Shown: piece by piece, positions 31,352 to 35,484 of the stretch | How the letters are laid out: each line of letters starts with the position of its first letter | Position numbering within the stretch: position 1 is the first letter of the stretch | DNA from: Emcibacter sp. | Lineage (GTDB): Bacteria > Pseudomonadota > Alphaproteobacteria > Sphingomonadales > Emcibacteraceae | Assembly (NCBI GenBank): GCA_021774875.1 | Contig: JAJFIP010000298.1 | Coordinates: forward strand, 1 to 35,484 | DNA length: 35,484 nucleotides | Reading direction: 5' to 3' | The notes under the pieces: generated by a model | Seen by the model: the letters and a program-made list of their open reading frames with translations, nothing else | What the model was told of the DNA's origin: nothing | The model's database searches: none | Translations under genes and position numbers: made by a program

Positions 31352-33499
31352 TTGATCAGGCAATATGAATTAGTGGAACGGGTCAGGGAATATGACCCGG
31401 ATACAGATGAAAATCTGTTGAACCGGGCCTATGTGTTTTCAATGAAAGTGCATGGCAAGCAGACCCGTGCCAGTGGCGATCCGTATTTTTCCCATCCGCT
31501 GGAGGTCGCTGGTATCCTGACCAACATGAAACTGGATTGTGACACCATAGTCACAGCCCTGCTGCACGACACTATCGAAGACACCATTGCCACCCCCGAA
31601 CAGATACAAAAATTATTTGGCGACAATATCGCTAAAATGGTCGATGGTGTGACCAAGATGTCTGAACTGACCTATTCATCGGAAAGTGCCAAACAGGCGG
31701 ATAATTTTCGCAAATTCCTGCTGGCCATGTCCCATGATATCAGGGTGCTGCTGGTGAAACTGGCAGACAGACTTCATAATATGCGAACCCTCACCCATAT
31801 CAAACAGCCCGAAAGACGTCTCCGCATTGCCCGGGAAACTCTGGATATTTATGCACCACTGGCCGAGCGTATCGGCATGCAGGAAATCAAGGAAGAACTG
31901 GAAGCACTGGCCTTTCCCCATGTTTACCCGGAGGCACATGAATCAATTCTCAAACGTATGAACCAGATCCATGCCAATACCGAAGATATCAAGGATCATG
32001 TTATAAGCGAGCTTGAACGCCTGCTTAAGGAAGCAGGTATCGAGGCTGAGGTTTTTGGGCGGGAGAAAAAGCTCTATTCCATCTGGCGGAAAATGACCTA
32101 TCGCCACGTCAGTCTGGATGATCAGGCGGACATCATCGCATTCAGGATAATTGTTGATGATGCGGATACCTGCTACCGGGCGCTGGGTGTGGTGCATGAT
32201 AAATGGCAGGCCATTCCGGGATTGATCAAGGATTATGTGTCCATGCCAAAACCAAATGGTTACCGGTCAATTCATACGGCGGTACTCGGGCCACAGAAAA
32301 AACGTATTGAAATTCAGATCAGGTCATCGGAAATGGATGCCATCGCCGAGCAGGGGGTTGCCGCTCACTGGCTCTATAAACAGCATTCTTCAGATAAGGA
32401 AGGCGCACAGTATAAGTGGCTCAAAGACTTGCTGGAAATAATGGAGCATGCGGATAGTCCGGATGAGTTTCTGGAGCATACCAGACTTGCTATGTATCAG
32501 AATCAGGTTTTCTGTTTTACCCCAAAAGGAAAGCTGGTCAATCTTCCCCAGGGTTCTACAGTGGTTGATTTTGCCTATGCGGTGCATACGGATGTGGGCG
32601 ATAGCTGCGTCGGGGGCAAAGTGAACGGGAATCCGGTCCAACTGCGGACCCAGCTGGTTAACGGAGATCAGATCGAGATATTGCGCTCAACAGCTCAGCA
32701 ACCCTCACCTAACTGGTTGAGCTTTGTCATAACCGGTAAGGCCAAGGCAGCTATCCGCCGTTTTATCAGCCACAAGAAGAAGGAAGAATATCAGGCTTTG
32801 GGTAAAACATTGCTCGAGCGGGCTTTTGCTCTGGAGAAAAGGGATTTGAATAACAAGGCCCTGAAACTTTGTGCAAAGAAGCTTCAGTTGCAGTCCATAC
32901 CTGAAATTTATCAATTGGTTGGTAAAGGGGAATTGTCAGACCGGAAAGTATTGGAGACAATATACCCCGGCATCAAACTGAACAATCATCGTACGCTGAC
33001 CCCTGCGAAAATGATAAATGCTGACAGAAAAAAGAAAGGTGGAGATCATTCAATCCCGATCAAGGGCCTGACGCCTGGTCTTGCGGTTCATATGTCCGAA
33101 TGTTGCCATCCGATTTTGGGCGACCGCATCGTGGGAATTGTCACGACTGGCAAGGGTATCATGGTTCATACTATTGATTGTGAGGCACTGGATGTCTACA
33201 GCGATACACCGGAGTCCTGGCTGGATCTTTCATGGCTTGATATGCCAGATGAAGATTCTGTTTTTGTCAGCCGGGTGCAGGTCTTGCTTGAACATCTGCC
33301 GGGGGCATTGGCTTCAGTTCTGAGTGTGGTGGCACAGGAAAAAGGCAATGTCAGTAATATAAAATTTATTGAACGCTCACCGGAATTGTTCAGGATAACC
33401 CTTGATATTGAAGTCAGAGATGTTAAACATCTCACCAGTATTATAACGGCTCTACGCGTGAGCGAGAGGGTCAATTCGGTTGAACGGGATTTTAGTTAA
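31352..33499 (+). CDS. rel: Bifunctional (p)ppGpp synthetase/hydrolase Rel
   Basis: The protein has 715 residues. Its start is TTG at 31352: no other in-frame start lies between the upstream stop at 31334 and residue 31, and the N-terminus IRQYELVERV is the one seen in Alphaproteobacterial homologues. The hydrolase HD domain is intact (H48, H72-D73 and E77-D78 in LLHDTIEDT). The synthetase domain has GREKKLYSIWRKM, DIIAFRIIV and GYRSIHTAV. TGS (VFCFTPKGKLVNLPQGSTVV) and a C-terminal ACT domain follow, so it should both make and degrade the alarmone. The TTG start and weak ribosome site suggest low translation. Confidence 0.97.
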   Translation: MIRQYELVERVREYDPDTDENLLNRAYVFSMKVHGKQTRASGDPYFSHPLEVAGILTNMKLDCDTIVTALLHDTIEDTIATPEQIQKLFGDNIAKMVDGVTKMSELTYSSESAKQADNFRKFLLAMSHDIRVLLVKLADRLHNMRTLTHIKQPERRLRIARETLDIYAPLAERIGMQEIKEELEALAFPHVYPEAHESILKRMNQIHANTEDIKDHVISELERLLKEAGIEAEVFGREKKLYSIWRKMTYRHVSLDDQADIIAFRIIVDDADTCYRALGVVHDKWQAIPGLIKDYVSMPKPNGYRSIHTAVLGPQKKRIEIQIRSSEMDAIAEQGVAAHWLYKQHSSDKEGAQYKWLKDLLEIMEHADSPDEFLEHTRLAMYQNQVFCFTPKGKLVNLPQGSTVVDFAYAVHTDVGDSCVGGKVNGNPVQLRTQLVNGDQIEILRSTAQQPSPNWLSFVITGKAKAAIRRFISHKKKEEYQALGKTLLERAFALEKRDLNNKALKLCAKKLQLQSIPEIYQLVGKGELSDRKVLETIYPGIKLNNHRTLTPAKMINADRKKKGGDHSIPIKGLTPGLAVHMSECCHPILGDRIVGIVTTGKGIMVHTIDCEALDVYSDTPESWLDLSWLDMPDEDSVFVSRVQVLLEHLPGALASVLSVVAQEKGNVSNIKFIERSPELFRITLDIEVRDVKHLTSIITALRVSERVNSVERDFS

Positions 33500-33523
33500 T
33501 CAAGCAGGGACGAGACGGTTATC

Positions 33524-34111
33524 ATGATGGACAGGCAAGAGGTTCTGAAATATTTCAGAGATGCGGATGCTTTGCTGGAAGGACATTTTATCCTTTCATC
33601 AGGACTTCACGCTGCACGCTATCTTCAATGCGCACGGGTGTTGATGAATCCAGTCGTCGCGGCAAAATTATGCAAAAGCCTGGCGGATAAAATCAAGACA
33701 ATTGTGGATGTGGATATAGACCTCGTTGTATCGCCAGCTATGGGCGGCGTGGTGGTCGGCTATGAAATGGCAAGGCAACTGGGGGTTAATTCCATTTTTA
33801 CCGAGAGGGTTGATGGGGAACTGACATTGCGGCGGGGGTTTGAAATCCCGAAGGATGCGCGTATATTAATGGCAGAAGATATTGTGACAACAGGATTGTC
33901 ATCCCGGGAATGTATTAAGGTCATCAATGATTACGGTGGAAATGTTGTCGCCGCAAGCTGTCTGATAGACCGCAGTAACGGCAGTGTGGATGTAGGAGTG
34001 CCACTGGTGTCGCTGGCAGGTTTGGAAATACCTGCCTATAGTGAGGAAAACCTACCGCCGGAGTTGGCACAAATTCCCGCCATTAAACCGGGCAGCAGGG
34101 GTTTGAAATAA
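33524..34111 (+). CDS. pyrE: Orotate phosphoribosyltransferase
   Basis: The protein has 195 residues. PyrE joins orotate to PRPP in the fifth step of UMP synthesis. The type I PRTase fold is shown by the SSGLHAARYLQCARVL segment, VVSPAMGGVVVGYEMARQLG, the flexible loop near FTERVDGELTLRRGF and the PRPP motif ILMAEDIVTTGLSS with its two acidic residues. The start is ATG at 33524; a second ATG follows immediately. It lies 24 bases after rel on the same strand. Confidence 0.96.
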   Translation: MMDRQEVLKYFRDADALLEGHFILSSGLHAARYLQCARVLMNPVVAAKLCKSLADKIKTIVDVDIDLVVSPAMGGVVVGYEMARQLGVNSIFTERVDGELTLRRGFEIPKDARILMAEDIVTTGLSSRECIKVINDYGGNVVAASCLIDRSNGSVDVGVPLVSLAGLEIPAYSEENLPPELAQIPAIKPGSRGLK

Positions 34112-34149
34112 GGCTCATCCATAATGAGCTAAAGTTAAGGAATGAGGAT

Positions 34150-34755
34150 CTGTTCAGGCGTCGTAAAAAGAAACATGTTCTGATCGCAACCCGCGAATTT
34201 TTCTGGCCTGCGGCCGGGTGGGGGCGGGCGCTGAGTTATATGCGCCACCGGCTGGCACGAATCCCGGGTACGCCTTATGCCATTTCAGCTGGTTTTGCTT
34301 GTGGCGCGGCAGTATCTTTTACACCTTTTCTGGGATTCCATTTTCTTCTGGCTGCGTTACTGGCATGGATAATAGGGGCTAATATTTTCACGTCTGCCAT
34401 GGGAACAATTGTTGGTAATCCTTGGACATTTCCAGTTATTTTACCTGCGACATATTATGTGGGCAGTTGGTTGCTCGGCATGCCGGGTACGGATGATTTT
34501 CTTGCTCATATCAATGAAATGCTGTCCAGATATAATTTGATGGAGATACTAACTTCACCGATTGCGACACTTGGCCCATTTATCAAGTCAATCATACTGC
34601 CTATGTTTATTGGCGGCTTGCTTATGGGGTCTGTTGTCTGGATTATATTATACTGGGCACTTGAAAAACTGGTTCGGGAATATAAACACAAGCGGTTTGC
34701 CAAGCGTGCTAAAGCTGCCAGAATTAAGCGGGAAAAGAGAGCGAATGGTAAGTGA
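34150..34755 (+). CDS. DUF2062 inner-membrane protein, probable CTG start
   Basis: The protein has 201 residues when started at CTG 34150. The first in-frame ATG is at 34240, but it has no ribosome site and would remove an N-terminal block, FRRRKKKHVLIATREFFWP, that looks like the family N-terminus (I recall MFRRR starts). An AAGGA lies eight bases before the CTG. The family motif GTPYAISAGFACGAAVSFTP is followed by FLGFHFLLAALLAW, and the membrane helices and the basic C-terminal tail are typical. Function is unknown. The stop overlaps pdxJ by 11 bases, so the two genes are coupled. Confidence 0.85.
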   Translation: MFRRRKKKHVLIATREFFWPAAGWGRALSYMRHRLARIPGTPYAISAGFACGAAVSFTPFLGFHFLLAALLAWIIGANIFTSAMGTIVGNPWTFPVILPATYYVGSWLLGMPGTDDFLAHINEMLSRYNLMEILTSPIATLGPFIKSIILPMFIGGLLMGSVVWIILYWALEKLVREYKHKRFAKRAKAARIKREKRANGK

Positions 34756-35484
34756 TAAAATAAGATTAGGCGTCAATATAGATCATGTGGCCACCATTCG
34801 TAATGCCCGCGGCGGTATTCACCCCGATCCGGTAAAGGCAGCACTACATGCGGTTGATGCCGGTGCAGATGGCATTACGGCCCATCTAAGGGAAGACCGG
34901 CGTCACATTTCAGACCGGGATATTGACAGGCTTATGGCGGAGCTTAAGGTTCCACTAAATCTGGAGATGGCGGCGACGGAGGAAATGCTCACCATTGCCC
35001 TTAATCACCAACCTGCCTCAGCCTGTATAGTACCGGAAAAAAGACAGGAACTGACCACTGAAGGCGGGCTGGATGTGGGGGGGGGACACACACATCTGGC
35101 TCCATACGTGCAGAGACTACGGGGGGCCAATATCAGTGTCAGCCTGTTCATTGACCCCGATGAGCAACAGATCAGGGCGGCAAAAAAAATTGGTGCCGAT
35201 AAAGTGGAACTTCATACCGGAACCTATGTGGAACAGACCGGAGCGGCTCGCAGGGTAGAATTGGACAGGTTGCAAAGGGGGGCAGAACTTTGTCAAAGTC
35301 TGGATATGGAAGTTCATGCGGGCCATGGCCTCAATTATGAAACAGTTGTGGATATTGCTGCTATTCCCCAGTTTACAGAATTTAATATTGGCCATTTTCT
35401 GATCGGAGAAGCGATTTTTATCAGCTTAGCGGACAGTATTCAGAAAATGAAAACGCTCATGGATAAGGGGCGGGCTAGATGCAG
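34745..35484 (+). CDS. pdxJ: Pyridoxine 5'-phosphate synthase, 3' end outside the window
   Basis: The visible 246 codons start at ATG 34745 and run off the window without a stop. PdxJ condenses 1-deoxyxylulose 5-phosphate with 3-amino-1-hydroxyacetone phosphate to give pyridoxine phosphate. The TIM barrel shows LGVNIDHVATIRNARGG, GADGITAHLREDRRHI, LNLEMAATEEM, VPEKRQELTTEGGLDV, VSLFIDPDEQQI, VELHTGTYVE and VHAGHGLNYETV, then FNIGHFLIGEAIF. Only the last few residues are missing. A run of nine G (35077-35085) lies within the frame, and the protein reads correctly across it. Confidence 0.96.
   Translation, partial: MVSDKIRLGVNIDHVATIRNARGGIHPDPVKAALHAVDAGADGITAHLREDRRHISDRDIDRLMAELKVPLNLEMAATEEMLTIALNHQPASACIVPEKRQELTTEGGLDVGGGHTHLAPYVQRLRGANISVSLFIDPDEQQIRAAKKIGADKVELHTGTYVEQTGAARRVELDRLQRGAELCQSLDMEVHAGHGLNYETVVDIAAIPQFTEFNIGHFLIGEAIFISLADSIQKMKTLMDKGRARC

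Noticed and set aside
1-35484. tRNA, rRNA, CRISPR, insertion sequence or prophage features
   Set aside because: Gaps between genes are short (under about 210 bases) and none shows cloverleaf pairing, spaced direct repeats, or transposase or integrase frames.

Overview
The window is a stretch of chromosome from an alphaproteobacterium. Three blocks support this: mfd-sdhE diverging from recG with a DUF502 gene behind it; rpoZ-rel-pyrE-DUF2062-pdxJ in the order usual for Alphaproteobacteria; and an Spt/ACP/CerR/acyl-AMP-ligase ceramide cluster like that of Caulobacter. Base composition is moderate, with AT-rich spacers. A marine, non-rhizobial lineage (Emcibacterales, Kordiimonadales or similar) is plausible, but this is inference. 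I see no rRNA, tRNA, IS element, prophage or CRISPR array.

Layout. (1) 1-8216: the 3' part of a membrane permease, a lone FlgC-like rod protein, mfd and sdhE on the minus strand, recG on the plus strand, and a DUF502 membrane protein. (2) 8285-17067: a lipid island. One minus-strand unit is lptF-lptG-GNAT acyltransferase. A second is FAAL-type ligase-cerR-acp-spt. Between them, on the plus strand, is a diacylglycerol/ceramide-kinase-like gene. Together these could make a ceramide (ligase loads acyl-ACP, Spt condenses it with serine, CerR reduces the ketone, the GNAT protein N-acylates), add a phosphate and move the product toward the outer membrane. (3) 17260-22477: an EamA exporter, recX, a MarR regulator with a perfect palindromic operator, a soluble reductive-dehalogenase-like Fe-S protein, an MFS transporter and a secreted EF-hand protein. 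(4) 22655-30078: dapA and smpB, then accessory genes: GST-kappa-like isomerase, TolB-like propeller, CDF metal transporter, a secreted protein with nonapeptide repeats, a secreted metallo-beta-lactamase-fold protein, family 5 uracil-DNA glycosylase and a NYN protein. (5) 30169-35484: folK, rpoZ, rel, pyrE, DUF2062 and pdxJ (cut by the window end).

Best leads: the ceramide island with its own LptF/LptG pair and a kinase-like protein that has lost the GGDGT motif; a possible four-segment attenuator ahead of rpoZ; the MarR/dehalogenase-like/MFS module; an orphan flagellar rod protein; and a probable CTG start for the DUF2062 gene.
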